Assembly (NCBI RefSeq): GCF_026790145.1
Contig: NZ_JALAMS010000004.1
Coordinates: 1 to 12,935, forward strand
Origin: Bacillus_I endophytica_A
GTDB lineage: Bacteria; Bacillota; Bacilli; Bacillales; Bacillaceae_H
Direction: 5' to 3'
Length of the DNA stretch: 12,935 nt
The notes beneath the pieces are model-generated. The model saw nothing but the letters and a program-made list of their open reading frames with translations. It was not told the DNA's origin and searched no databases. Shown in pieces: positions 1 through 6,952 of this stretch (within the stretch, counting starts at the first letter, position 1; each line of letters opens with the position of its first letter). The position numbers and the translations under genes are program-made.

Positions 1-1
1 T

Positions 2-26
2 ACTTGACAGGGGTATATTCAGTGGG
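2..26. mobile_element. Possible IS3-family terminal inverted repeat (IS to the left)
   Basis: The first bases contain the blocks ACTT, GGGGT and TCAGT in the order expected for the right end of an IS150-group IS3 element. The last 20 bases of the window, read on the minus strand, show ACTT, GGGGT and CAGT in the same order, with a different spacing. No transposase is in the window. This is a resemblance by eye, and the two ends need not belong to the same element. Confidence 0.2.
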
Positions 27-287
27 ATAAGTCTGTCCAAAACCAAATGAAGTTCATTCGTAAATTATTTGGAATGGCTGCATAAAAGCAGACTCTACTA
101 GGAATCTATATACCCCTTTCAAATAAATACAATCTTTGTACCCAAACTCATTTTAAAAATGCGTCCAGAAAATCATCACTTTCTGAACACATCTCTTTTT
201 ACGAGAAAAGATTAAGATATTTATAGTTTTTATGTTCAATAACCCATCACAAAATCTATGTTCAGTATCAATCTCTATTTTAAGTTA
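27..287. other. Upstream region of the recombinase gene; possible res/operator site
   Basis: There is no convincing gene here; a 12-codon ATG frame at 47-85 has no clear ribosome binding site. Two direct copies of TATGTTCA(A/G)TA lie at 231 and 257, 26 bp apart, and an inverted CTGAACA lies at 183-189. Such repeated dyads next to a serine recombinase gene are what resolvase subsites (res) and autoregulatory operators look like, but I cannot delimit subsites I, II and III. Around 86-130 the sequence loosely resembles 4108-4168 (ACTCTA, TCTATATA, CCCC, TTCAAA in the same order). Confidence 0.3.
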
Positions 288-296
288 TGGTACAAT
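288..296 (+). promoter_or_regulatory. Extended -10 promoter of the recombinase gene
   Basis: TGG followed by TACAAT is an extended -10 (TGn-TACAAT) ending 17 bases before the ATG at 314. No good -35 box is seen at 17 bp spacing, as is usual for extended -10 promoters. The promoter sits just downstream of the TGTTCA repeats, so the recombinase could repress its own synthesis. The ribosome binding site GGGGTG begins at 303. Confidence 0.45.
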
Positions 297-313
297 AAGA
301 ATGGGGTGTAAAA

Positions 314-886
314 ATGAAAGTTGGATATGCAAGAGTTTCAACCGGTTTACAAAATTTAGATTTACAAGAAGATAGTTTAAAGAACACGGGTTGCGAAAAG
401 GTATTTGTAGATAAAATCAGTGGAGTGAAAAAAAGGCGAGAGGGTTTACAAGCTGCATTAGAATTTGTTCGACCAGGAGATACGTTGGTCGTTTGGAGGC
501 TTGACCGGTTAGGACGTAATATACAAGAACTTATTCAAATTGTTAATGATTTGAATGAAAAGGGAATTAGTTTCTTTAGTTTGCAAGAGAATATTACGAT
601 GGATAAAAAAAATTCTACTGGTCAACTCATGTTTCATTTATTTGCAGCCTTTGCCGAATTTGAACGCAATCTGATTCTTGAACGTTCCGCAGCAGGAAGA
701 GAAGCTGCAAGAGCTCGGGGACGTTTAGGAGGGAGACCTGAAAAATTCACTCAAAAAGACTTAGATATGTTACAAATGTTAGTTTCCAATGGAACACCTA
801 TAAAAGATATTGCAGCGATGTGGAATGTTTCCCGAACCACGATCTATCGATATATAGATAAACTTTCCAACTTGAATAAAGGGTGA
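314..886 (+). CDS. Serine recombinase (resolvase/invertase family)
   Basis: This 190-aa protein has the normal length for a small serine recombinase, which cuts both DNA duplexes through a 5'-phosphoserine and rejoins them after subunit rotation. The catalytic domain starts at once with GYARVST, making S9 the nucleophile and R7 a partner. The WRLDRLGR block (61-68) carries the other catalytic arginines. The long E helix runs about 98-135, followed by GRLGGRP (136-142) and a C-terminal helix-turn-helix at about 157-182 (DIAAMWNVSRTTIYRY). All key residues are present, so it should be active. Upstream dyads may be its binding sites and a terminator hairpin follows directly. No transposase lies beside it, so it may serve plasmid multimer resolution or be left over from a Tn3-like element. 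Family confidence is high; the role is open. Confidence 0.93.
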   Translation: MKVGYARVSTGLQNLDLQEDSLKNTGCEKVFVDKISGVKKRREGLQAALEFVRPGDTLVVWRLDRLGRNIQELIQIVNDLNEKGISFFSLQENITMDKKNSTGQLMFHLFAAFAEFERNLILERSAAGREAARARGRLGGRPEKFTQKDLDMLQMLVSNGTPIKDIAAMWNVSRTTIYRYIDKLSNLNKG

Positions 887-948
887 CTATATGAAAGAAA
901 TAAAAGTAGCAATATTATCTGAAGTTTTTGAGATAGTCTTGTTCTTAA

Positions 949-990
949 GCCTAGGAACCATTATGAGAATGGTTCCTAGGCCTTTGTTTT
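949..990 (+). terminator. Rho-independent terminator after the recombinase gene
   Basis: A perfect 14-bp inverted repeat (949-962 with 968-981) has a 5-base loop ATGAG. The stem includes CCTAGGAACC. A T-rich tail, CTTTGTTTT, follows on the plus strand. It lies 60 bases after the recombinase stop. A 39-codon frame (891-1010) runs through the hairpin and I do not believe it is a gene. Confidence 0.85.
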
Positions 991-1113
991 ACAAAATAAG
1001 TTTAAATTAACAGTTATTTAATCTTCTATATAAAGAAGTCTCAAAAGCGAATGTTTTGTAAGGTGTAAGGAAACATACAATTTAGAGAAAAAGATATTAA
1101 AGTGGTTAAAAGT

Positions 1114-1275
1114 TTAAAAAAGGTATAATAGATAAGGCAATAAATAGCCATAAGAACATATAATAGTAAGGGAGATCTTTTTGACTTTCCGACTTTGAAT
1201 TACCCCATAAACTAATATGAAAATAACTATGTAGATCCCAGTAATCGCAAGGAACGATACAAAAATATATAACAA
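1114..1275 (-). CDS. Possible small membrane protein (doubtful)
   Basis: A 53-codon minus-strand frame would begin with TTG at 1275 and end at 1114. The product has a hydrophobic first half (LAITGIYIVIFILVYG), then a basic patch QSRKVKK and a second hydrophobic stretch, a common layout for small membrane proteins. AGGAG lies immediately before the TTG with no spacer, so the start is poor; an ATT codon sits at a better distance. It follows the terminator at 1278-1313, and a second minus frame across the same bases is also open. I list it only because the membrane pattern is clear; it may be chance in AT-rich DNA. Confidence 0.22.
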   Translation of the reverse strand: MLYIFVSFLAITGIYIVIFILVYGVIQSRKVKKISLTIICSYGYLLPYLLYLF

Positions 1276-1277
1276 CT

Positions 1278-1313
1278 CCTAAAAAATCAAGGTTAACGAT
1301 GGATAGTTAACCT
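1278..1313 (-). terminator. Terminator of the protease-nuclease operon
   Basis: A perfect 8-bp inverted repeat (1290-1297 and 1306-1313, AGGTTAAC / GTTAACCT) has an 8-base loop. Read on the minus strand it is followed by TTGATTTTTT. It lies 32 bases beyond the stop of the third open frame of the minus-strand operon, which suggests that this broken frame is still part of the transcript. Confidence 0.75.
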
Positions 1314-1344
1314 CGATAAATATGGTTGGTTTACTTATTAATTA

Positions 1345-1776
1345 TTAAAAAATCTTTTCAAACTTTCCCCAACCTCCAGCAGTACCAGAACTCTTTTCAA
1401 TATAAGAATACAAATTCAACGGGCGACTTAGGAAATCCATATCTATAAAGCAAAATGCGCTTGCCACGACTTCGAAAGGCTGGTTACCTACGGCTCTATC
1501 CCCTTGGGTAAATGAACTAGACACTCTATCCCTAATTTTGGGGAAAGGATCAATATTTCTGTGTCCACCTGTGGCATTATCTGCTTGAATTTCATCATCC
1601 TTTATTGTAGTAAATTCAGTTACATGTACTTTTGATGTGTTAAGTTTATGATCTCCGATTACATAACCTAAATCTCTTTCATATCTATAATAATAGGAGC
1701 CATCGGGTGAATCAGAGGCAGCTCTTACATTTTTGACTTCATTCTAATTCGTTTTTCCTAATAATTGTACTTTCAT
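1345..1776 (-). pseudogene. Unrecognised ~143-codon gene interrupted by one amber codon
   Basis: Reading on the minus strand from ATG at 1776, the frame gives MKVQLLGKTN, one TAG at 1746-1744, then about 130 uninterrupted codons ending GGWGKFEKIF and TAA at 1345. The continuous part is rich in aromatic and charged residues with an ordinary Bacillus-like composition, so it looks like genuine coding sequence rather than chance. It starts 16 bases after the nuclease stop and is followed by the operon terminator, so it is the third cistron. No strong ribosome binding site precedes the ATG, so translational coupling is likely. There is no signal peptide or membrane segment, and I do not recognise a family. 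No good in-frame restart lies just after the TAG. It is either a recent nonsense allele (one base from CAG, GAG or AAG), a sequencing error, or a readthrough gene. Confidence 0.6.
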
Positions 1777-1792
1777 GTTCAAGTCTACTCTT

Positions 1793-2686
1793 TTACTCTG
1801 ATAAACTTATCGTAAAATCAATTCTATCTGCATATTGTGGAAAATCAATCAAGGGATTCCTATTTTTTTGCTTATCAAAGATAGCCATATTTCGATGTTT
1901 TTCATAAATAGATACTTTGTAATCATTATGCCATTTTAGCAACATTTCAATATCTTTACTGCTGTATTGATTGATTTCACCCGGGTATCTTATTAAAAAA
2001 TATAATGTAGCTCTAGCAACTTCACCTTTACCGCTTTCGGGTTCAAATTTCTCCTCTTCATACTTCCCACAATTTGTTCTAATCGCTTTTATCTCCATAT
2101 CAGGCGAATAATCAGAGAAATCATGGAAAGGGAAATTCGATCTTGATGAATTGCATTTTACTTCACAAGTAAAAAGATGGTGTAAATCTCCTCTCATCGG
2201 GTTATCCTTATCAAACCATGATTGAGGCACTACATGTTCGCAATTATAATTATTTTCACTTCCAATAGACATTATTATCTCTTGTGCACGATTATCGTTT
2301 TCTGAGTCATTTTTTAATAAATTCCGATAAACCTCTTTTCTTTTCAAGTCTACTTTATAATCTTCTTTCATGACTTGTTCTGGATTCTTTTCTTCTCCGG
2401 AATATATACTTTTCAAATTCCCGTCCAAATGAAGATCCACCCATGAGTAAAGATAATTTCTAGTCTCAGAATTGTAAGGAAGATGATTATCATGTGTGTT
2501 AGTAACTAACTCATTCAGTTGTTTAAACAATTCTTTTTTGTCCATTTCATCAAAATTAATATCTTGATAATAATTATTGATTATAGATTGATTCTTTTCC
2601 TCATCATAATAATCTTTTTCATTTTTTATCTTTCTTTGGTTACGCTTCAATTCTAGCAATGAAGATTTTAAGTCTATGTTATCCAT
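1793..2686 (-). CDS. Endonuclease I family (His-Me finger) nuclease, no signal peptide
   Basis: The 297-aa protein carries the hallmarks of the endonuclease I family (EndA/Vvn type, non-specific DNA and/or RNA cleavage through a beta-beta-alpha metal site). They are NCEHVVPQSWF with E150 and the probable general base H151, DLHHLF (167-172), CNSSRSNFPF (178-187), GEVARATLYFLIRYP (221-235), KWHNDY (251-256) and NRNPLIDFP (275-283), in the family order. About the first 50 residues are highly charged and polar, unlike the export signal of secreted relatives such as B. subtilis YurI, so it should be cytoplasmic. The ATG overlaps the end of the upstream subtilase gene by 8 bases and has its own ribosome binding site, GGAG, 7 bases upstream inside that gene, so the two are translationally coupled. 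A cytoplasmic non-specific nuclease would need restraint, which makes the coupled protease interesting. The family is confident; substrate and role are unknown. Confidence 0.88.
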   Translation of the reverse strand: MDNIDLKSSLLELKRNQRKIKNEKDYYDEEKNQSIINNYYQDINFDEMDKKELFKQLNELVTNTHDNHLPYNSETRNYLYSWVDLHLDGNLKSIYSGEEKNPEQVMKEDYKVDLKRKEVYRNLLKNDSENDNRAQEIIMSIGSENNYNCEHVVPQSWFDKDNPMRGDLHHLFTCEVKCNSSRSNFPFHDFSDYSPDMEIKAIRTNCGKYEEEKFEPESGKGEVARATLYFLIRYPGEINQYSSKDIEMLLKWHNDYKVSIYEKHRNMAIFDKQKNRNPLIDFPQYADRIDFTISLSE

Positions 2687-3950
2687 TAGATTTCTCCTTT
2701 TTTAAGGTATTAGATGATTGTCCAATATTTTGACATATATTTATTATCAGTTGTTGTTTTACTTGATCAGGGGTTAAATTTGGTTGGTTTTGTAGTAGTT
2801 GTGCTGCTAAACCTGCACATATCGGTGTAGCCATAGAGGTACATAACAGGGAAACGTAATCTGTATCAACATGTACGTTTGAATTCAGTCTATCAATGGT
2901 AAATTTCGGAAATTGTAGAGAGATAATATTTTCCCTCAGTGTTATAGGATCCAGTTTCTTTAGACAATCGATTGTTGGAACACGGCCTGGAAAATTGGCT
3001 ACTGAGTCATCAGAATAGTCAATAGTATTATTATCGCTGATAGTCCTCACAGTGATCACTTTAGGACTTATTCCGGGAATAGAAATAATTCCCTGTAATG
3101 AATCAGTGCTACCTGCTGCCACGCAAACAATCATGCCATTATCCCATGCCTTTTCAACAGCCTTTACGACTGGATTATCTTCGGCATACTGTGTTGCAAG
3201 AGAGTCTAGTGATAAAGAGAGAATGTCAATACCTAACATTGATTGATTTTGAATACACCACTCAACACCAGATATTACAGTAGAAAGTGAACCAATCCCC
3301 ATCTTATCTAGAACTTTAATCCCGATTAAGCTTGCCTCCGGTGATGGACCTTGGTATTTTCCGTTGTATATAGACCCATTACCTGCCGCACCCCCTGCAC
3401 AATGTGTACCATGTCCATTATCATCGTACGGAGCAATTCTATTATTAATAAAATCCTTAAATCCTTTGATTCGTCCTTGTAAATCTCGATGTGGATGAAT
3501 ACCTGTATCAACGATGCCAATGGTTACACCTTTTCCTGTTAGACTATTCTCCTTTAATTGATTGGAGTGGATCGCTGGGGGGGCTATATCAAGTAATGCC
3601 GTCACTTTCCGATCATAATAGATTTTTTTAATATGACAGCAGTTTTCGAGCAATTGCTCAATTTTTTCTAATGATAATTTAGTGGCACAACAAGAAATAG
3701 AAGGGAACTCATTAAGCATATGACATTTCGTATTCCTTACATCATTCAAACCGTCCCTGAAAGAATCTTGTTTAAACTCAATAATTAATGGTAGTATCTT
3801 TATCTTTTTCCTCATATATTCTAAGGGACGGTGTAAAAAACATGGAGCGAAACGAAAGAGAGAATAACTTTTTATTAGCTTTTGTTGCATGTTTTTATCC
3901 AGTTTATTTCCCATCCGTCGAACTAATTGAATCATGGAAAATTCCAACAT
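2679..3950 (-). CDS. AprX-like S8 (subtilisin) serine protease with altered active-site surroundings
   Basis: This 423-aa subtilase resembles B. subtilis AprX throughout. The N-terminus (FSMIQLVRR, KLDK, PCFLHRP) matches that family's unusual prodomain, and the start at ATG 3950 matches the AprX start better than the TTG at 3956. Numbering from the TTG, the triad is D150 (IVDTG), H182 (DDNGHGTHCAG) and S374 (TSMATPICAG). Several conserved supporting parts are changed: AAGN is AAGS (S283, losing the oxyanion Asn), SLGG is SLSL, SSRGP is PGRVP, the KPDILAPG block is scrambled, GTSMATP is CTSMATP, and the usual C-terminal GAGxVNA strand is missing. It has no signal peptide. The ribosome binding site GAGGA ends 10 bases before the ATG. 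It heads the operon and overlaps the nuclease gene. The frame is intact over its whole length, so it may be a weak or specialised protease, a substrate-binding pseudoenzyme, or an early-stage decaying gene. Confidence 0.87.
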   Translation of the reverse strand: MLEFSMIQLVRRMGNKLDKNMQQKLIKSYSLFRFAPCFLHRPLEYMRKKIKILPLIIEFKQDSFRDGLNDVRNTKCHMLNEFPSISCCATKLSLEKIEQLLENCCHIKKIYYDRKVTALLDIAPPAIHSNQLKENSLTGKGVTIGIVDTGIHPHRDLQGRIKGFKDFINNRIAPYDDNGHGTHCAGGAAGNGSIYNGKYQGPSPEASLIGIKVLDKMGIGSLSTVISGVEWCIQNQSMLGIDILSLSLDSLATQYAEDNPVVKAVEKAWDNGMIVCVAAGSTDSLQGIISIPGISPKVITVRTISDNNTIDYSDDSVANFPGRVPTIDCLKKLDPITLRENIISLQFPKFTIDRLNSNVHVDTDYVSLLCTSMATPICAGLAAQLLQNQPNLTPDQVKQQLIINICQNIGQSSNTLKKEKSNG

Positions 3951-3987
3951 TACCAATCAATCCTCTTTGAAATTTCATACAATACAA

Positions 3988-3996
3988 TATATTATG
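3988..3996 (-). promoter_or_regulatory. Sigma-K-like -10 element before the AprX-like gene
   Basis: On the minus strand the sequence reads CATAATATA, matching the Bacillus sigma-K -10 consensus CATAnnnTA, about 40 bases before the ATG. No clear AC-type -35 lies at the right distance. In AT-rich DNA this match could be chance. Confidence 0.25.
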
Positions 3997-4099
3997 TGAA
4001 ATTTATAGGGGGGAATAATAAAAACATACAAAAATCAGCAAAAAGGGCAAAAAAACTAAAAAAATAGAAATTAGGGTCTGGGGCTCAGGGGAATTTTAG

Positions 4100-4128
4100 A
4101 TTATAGTGCAAGAACTCTAGTAAGTCTA
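4100..4128 (-). promoter_or_regulatory. Possible sigma-A promoter of the protease-nuclease operon
   Basis: On the minus strand TAGACT (4128-4123) and TATAAT (4105-4100) are separated by 17 bp. The -10 is perfect and the -35 is partial. It would give a 5' leader of roughly 140 bases before the protease ATG at 3950. It lies between that gene and the amidase terminator hairpin, which fits an independent transcription unit. Confidence 0.4.
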
Positions 4129-4184
4129 TATATACTCATATATCCCCTTCAAATTGATAGTATTAGTACGACTGTGATGGAAGG

Positions 4185-4238
4185 ATTCACCCCCCTAGTA
4201 AAATTTATATTTTTTAAAAATTTACTAGGGGGGTGAAT
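4185..4238. terminator. Large perfect hairpin after the amidase gene
   Basis: Two perfect 18-bp arms (4185-4202 and 4221-4238), each with a run of six C or G, flank an 18-base A/T-only centre. It begins 5 bases beyond the amidase stop, so a terminator or mRNA 3'-stabilising role is natural. There is no clean T-run directly after either arm, which is unusual for an intrinsic terminator. Confidence 0.55.
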
Positions 4239-4243
4239 TGGTA

Positions 4244-5575
4244 TTAGTCCTTAATTCCTTGAAGAATTTCCTCTAGTGTTTTTATAGTATTATTAACCAT
4301 TCTTTTGTATATATTTAAAATGATTTGTCCGTAATTATCACCCGGAACTGCCCATTTTCCGTTTAATGCGACCCATGTTGTGGCAGTCCCCCTTTGTACT
4401 AAATTAAAACGAGGGTCAATTAACGGATATTTATCTGGTAATGGTTTAGTCGATGCATAAGCGAATAAATGTTGGAAATGGGCGATTACCCCATCCCTTG
4501 GTGTATCAAAACTTGCTCCTGGATTATCAGGACCTGTTGTTCCTAATCCACAAAAGTTATGTTGTTCAGGTTGTACGACTCCTGTAAATCGAAAGAAGTC
4601 TGTTTCATGGATGGCTTGGGCAAAGGCAATATCCCCTCTAATCCCATAATATTCACCGAAGTTTAAATAATACATTCCTAATGCTATCGCATCTGGATTA
4701 ATAGTTCTTACATATTGTTCCATTAATAATGGGGACAAGTACGTTCCACCTAATATAGTGTACTTCTGATTGGGCTCTCCTTCCTCAGTAACAATGTAGG
4801 TATCATTAATCCCGGCCCTCTTAACCTCCTCCACACGATTTTCTGCATTCTCCCGTTTTGAAAAGGATCCAACTTGAATTCGATACCATGTTACGTCAGA
4901 AATATTTATAGTCATTATAAGAGATTCAATACCTTTTGAACGTAGCATATCTTCACGTTCTTCTGCGTTTTCCTTTGATTTGAAAGATCCGGCTATGACT
5001 TTGTAAATTGTTCCAGATTTATTGAGCTTTGTTTTTAGATTAAAAGCCTTTGCTAAACCATCGACATGACCTTGTGCTACTTTCCGACGCCATACAGAGT
5101 CTTTCATTAAGGCAGCATCCTGTTTATTATCGATAAACCCATTTTCTGTAAGTAAAGCTGGCATATTCGTTTCACGCAAAACATGGAAGTTTGCTTTTTT
5201 ATGACCACGATTATGGAGTTGATTGACCTTGACTATTTCCCTATGAATCACATCTTGGTACTTAGCTGTTGTTGAAGAATCGGATAAACTATTGTGAATA
5301 TAATCCTCATATCCTTGTGCAGAACTGTTAGAGGAGTTGCAATGTATAGACAAATAATAGTCGGCTCCCCAAGAATTTGCTTCACCTGTACGCTGATCTA
5401 AACTTTTCGTAGTATCGCCTGTACGGCTCATTTTCACTTCAACATTTTCATAATTATGGGTTAAAAGCGTACGTATATTAAGAGCAATATCCAATACAAT
5501 CTCTTTTTCATTCAAACCATTCCCCATAGCCCCTGGGTCAGAACCACCATGACCTGGATCTAAGTAGATTTTCAT
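4244..5575 (-). CDS. N-acetylmuramoyl-L-alanine amidase with two SPOR repeats and a glucosaminidase-like domain
   Basis: The 443-aa protein joins three parts. Residues 1-180 are an Amidase_3 (zinc amidase) domain: LDPGHGG with H9, E23, SIHCN with H78, and LTENGF with E144 supply the zinc ligands and catalytic glutamate. Residues about 188-265 are two SPOR-type repeats (YKVIAGSFKS, YRIQVGSFSK) that bind denuded glycan strands. Residues about 270-440 resemble a glucosaminidase: AQAIHETDFF with E324 as likely acid, then NFCGLGTTG and DGVIAHFQHL. It would cut both the stem-peptide amide bond and the glycan backbone of peptidoglycan. No signal peptide is present, as in CwlC-type mother-cell lysis amidases, so release by lysis or help from a holin is implied. 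GGAGG lies 7 bases before the ATG. All catalytic positions are intact. The CwlC-like role is inference. Confidence 0.92.
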   Translation of the reverse strand: MKIYLDPGHGGSDPGAMGNGLNEKEIVLDIALNIRTLLTHNYENVEVKMSRTGDTTKSLDQRTGEANSWGADYYLSIHCNSSNSSAQGYEDYIHNSLSDSSTTAKYQDVIHREIVKVNQLHNRGHKKANFHVLRETNMPALLTENGFIDNKQDAALMKDSVWRRKVAQGHVDGLAKAFNLKTKLNKSGTIYKVIAGSFKSKENAEEREDMLRSKGIESLIMTINISDVTWYRIQVGSFSKRENAENRVEEVKRAGINDTYIVTEEGEPNQKYTILGGTYLSPLLMEQYVRTINPDAIALGMYYLNFGEYYGIRGDIAFAQAIHETDFFRFTGVVQPEQHNFCGLGTTGPDNPGASFDTPRDGVIAHFQHLFAYASTKPLPDKYPLIDPRFNLVQRGTATTWVALNGKWAVPGDNYGQIILNIYKRMVNNTIKTLEEILQGIKD

Positions 5576-5990
5576 AAGATATCCTCCGTTTCATTTACAA
5601 TTTCGATATAACAAAATCCAATCATATGTTTCCTTTACAAAATAAACATTGATATAACGATACTTCCAATATGATAAAATATCCTGGATCTACACCATCA
5701 CATAAACAGTAGGAAGAGATACATAACGTTTCTTCAATAATCAATTAGAGAAAGGTTATATGGTTTCCTCTGACATATTCCCATGTAATAAAATCCAATC
5801 CATCCATGTATAAGTTATTTAAATTGAAAATATTGTTCAGTGTTAAGAAATAGGAATATCTAAAAAGTACCCCCTACATGTATTATATAAACTATCGCAT
5901 CCCCACAATATACTTACTTCTGTCCCGGGCGAAATTATTTTATCGCTCTTGGATGGAGTGATGCCTTTAAAGTACCACTTCGATTATGAG

Positions 5991-6010
5991 GTTATAGAAA
6001 GACCTATAAC
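5991..6010. repeat. Short stem-loop GTTATAG / CTATAAC
   Basis: Perfect 7-bp arms (5991-5997 and 6004-6010) enclose a 6-base loop. It stands just before a second, larger hairpin at 6019-6052. The pair may be structured RNA or a protein-binding site; there is no T-run for a terminator. Confidence 0.4.
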
Positions 6011-6018
6011 AAGAAAAG

Positions 6019-6052
6019 GGACAGATTCACCGAAGATAGGGAGAGTCTGTCC
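6019..6052. repeat. Stem-loop GGACAGATTC / GAGTCTGTCC
   Basis: Ten-base arms (6019-6028 and 6043-6052) pair fully if one G-T pair is allowed, with a 14-base loop. The right arm plus flank, AGTCTGTCC then AAATGAAG, recurs near the window start (29-52), so it may be part of a mobile sequence rather than a local regulatory hairpin. Confidence 0.5.
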
Positions 6053-6274
6053 GAAATGAAGCTGAATTTAATATATAATTTGTTTGAGTTATATTCTAGT
6101 CTTCTGTATATTCCAAACACTTGTCCTATATTAGGTCATAATATTTTTCATTTTAATATAGTTTTTGCACGACAAACCGAAGTTAGATTCCTACTAATTG
6201 TGGTCAATGACGATAAGATAGATTTGACTAAGAGGTTTACGGAGATAAAAGTATAATATTTTTTAGATTAAATT

Positions 6275-6460
6275 CTATTTTTTTCTCAGTTTCTCTTTGT
6301 CCGGGCTACTAATAATGCCAGCTAAAACTAATATATATAAGATTGAATCAACGTAATTTGTATATCTTTCCGGTGCAATATCAATCCCTAAATCCTGGAC
6401 AAACATTCCGATGAAGGCTGATACTGCTACCCATAGGGTATAACTTTTAAAACGTTTCAT
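6275..6460 (-). CDS. Phage-type holin (phi-LC3 / Phage_holin_1-like)
   Basis: This 61-aa protein has two hydrophobic segments: about 8-26 (YTLWVAVSAFIGMFVQDLG) and about 39-52 (SILYILVLAGIISS). They are joined by a short polar turn, with a basic N-terminus (MKRFK) and a basic tail (DKEKLRKK). The layout, the W near the start and the LxILVLxGIIxxP ending are typical of phi-LC3 family holins, which form membrane lesions that release leaderless peptidoglycan hydrolases. AGGAGG lies 8 bases before the ATG, an excellent ribosome binding site. The leaderless amidase gene lies about 700 bases downstream on the same strand, a natural partner, but the spacing argues for separate promoters. No other phage genes are present, so this is a captured lysis function. 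Confidence 0.75.
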   Translation of the reverse strand: MKRFKSYTLWVAVSAFIGMFVQDLGIDIAPERYTNYVDSILYILVLAGIISSPDKEKLRKK

Positions 6461-6952
6461 GTTGAATTCCTCCTATCATAAAGTATTTACTGCTATACAA
6501 ATATAATATGCACTTTTTTATGTTTGTCGTAGTTAAAATGTTAGAAAAATCAAAAAATATGCTTTTGTCTAACATTACCTATTAATCTTGAGACATATCG
6601 GTAGTTTACAAAATTCAAAAATCAATCAGAGAATAAAATTTACTTATATGAGAAATCAATACAAACAATTCAGGATAGTAGGAGAATAGGTAAACGTTTT
6701 AGTATGAGGATAGGTAATAATGAATCTTTGGGTTCGGGAAATAAGTTAAATGAGCAGCCGGATGTTTTCCAAAAGGAGGTCCGGCTACTTCTCATATTTT
6801 TAAACCTTGAGTTATAAGCATAGGAAAGAATCCAACCTGTATTTAATGATTCGGGGTTTGAAAAAGGGGAAAGTATGCCTGAAGGCATATAAATAAGGAA
6901 TTCACCTTCATTGTTGGTATTTAGAATTATGGTATTGCACGTAAAAATTAAT
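6461..6952. other. Intergenic region between holin and ISP genes
   Basis: I see no gene here. On the minus strand CATATTATA (6510-6502) matches the sigma-K -10 consensus about 42 bases before the holin ATG, with AC 15 bases further upstream. A hairpin AGCCGGA / TCCGGCT (6756-6762 and 6780-6786) with a 17-base loop lies downstream of the ISP gene and may end its transcript, though it lacks a T-run. A 105-codon minus frame (6670-6987) overlaps the ISP end; it has no ribosome binding site and an unlikely composition. Confidence 0.4.

Larger units (their letters stand above)
5576..6274. other. Intergenic region between amidase and holin genes: repeats, hairpins, possible coding remnant
   Basis: No intact gene is supported in these ~700 bases. 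They hold an imperfect direct repeat TAA(C/T)AAAATCCAATC (5609-5623 and 5786-5800), and a motif TTAAGAAATAGG at 5843 that recurs at 8058 upstream of the ISP gene. On the minus strand 5843-6069 reads open apart from one stop at 5986-5984 (segments such as SKWYFKGITPSKSDK and ILWGCDSLYNTCRGYF), possibly a gene remnant that I cannot name. Two stem-loops lie at 5991-6010 and 6019-6052. A 66-codon plus-strand frame at 6056 is AT-rich with a poorly spaced ribosome binding site and is not convincing. The amidase promoter should be here; no consensus pair stands out, although CATATGATT lies upstream of the gene. Confidence 0.35.

Noticed and set aside
891..1010. 39-codon frame after the recombinase
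   Set aside because: It runs through the perfect terminator hairpin and its start lacks a good ribosome binding site.
3052..3970. Several 60-64 codon frames inside the subtilase gene on both strands
   Set aside because: They are shadows of the AprX-like coding frame; none has its own start signal.
6056..6256. 66-codon plus-strand frame with hydrophobic composition
   Set aside because: Its GGGAG is 11 bases or more from the ATG and lies in a hairpin. The DNA is AT-rich and no recognisable motif is seen.
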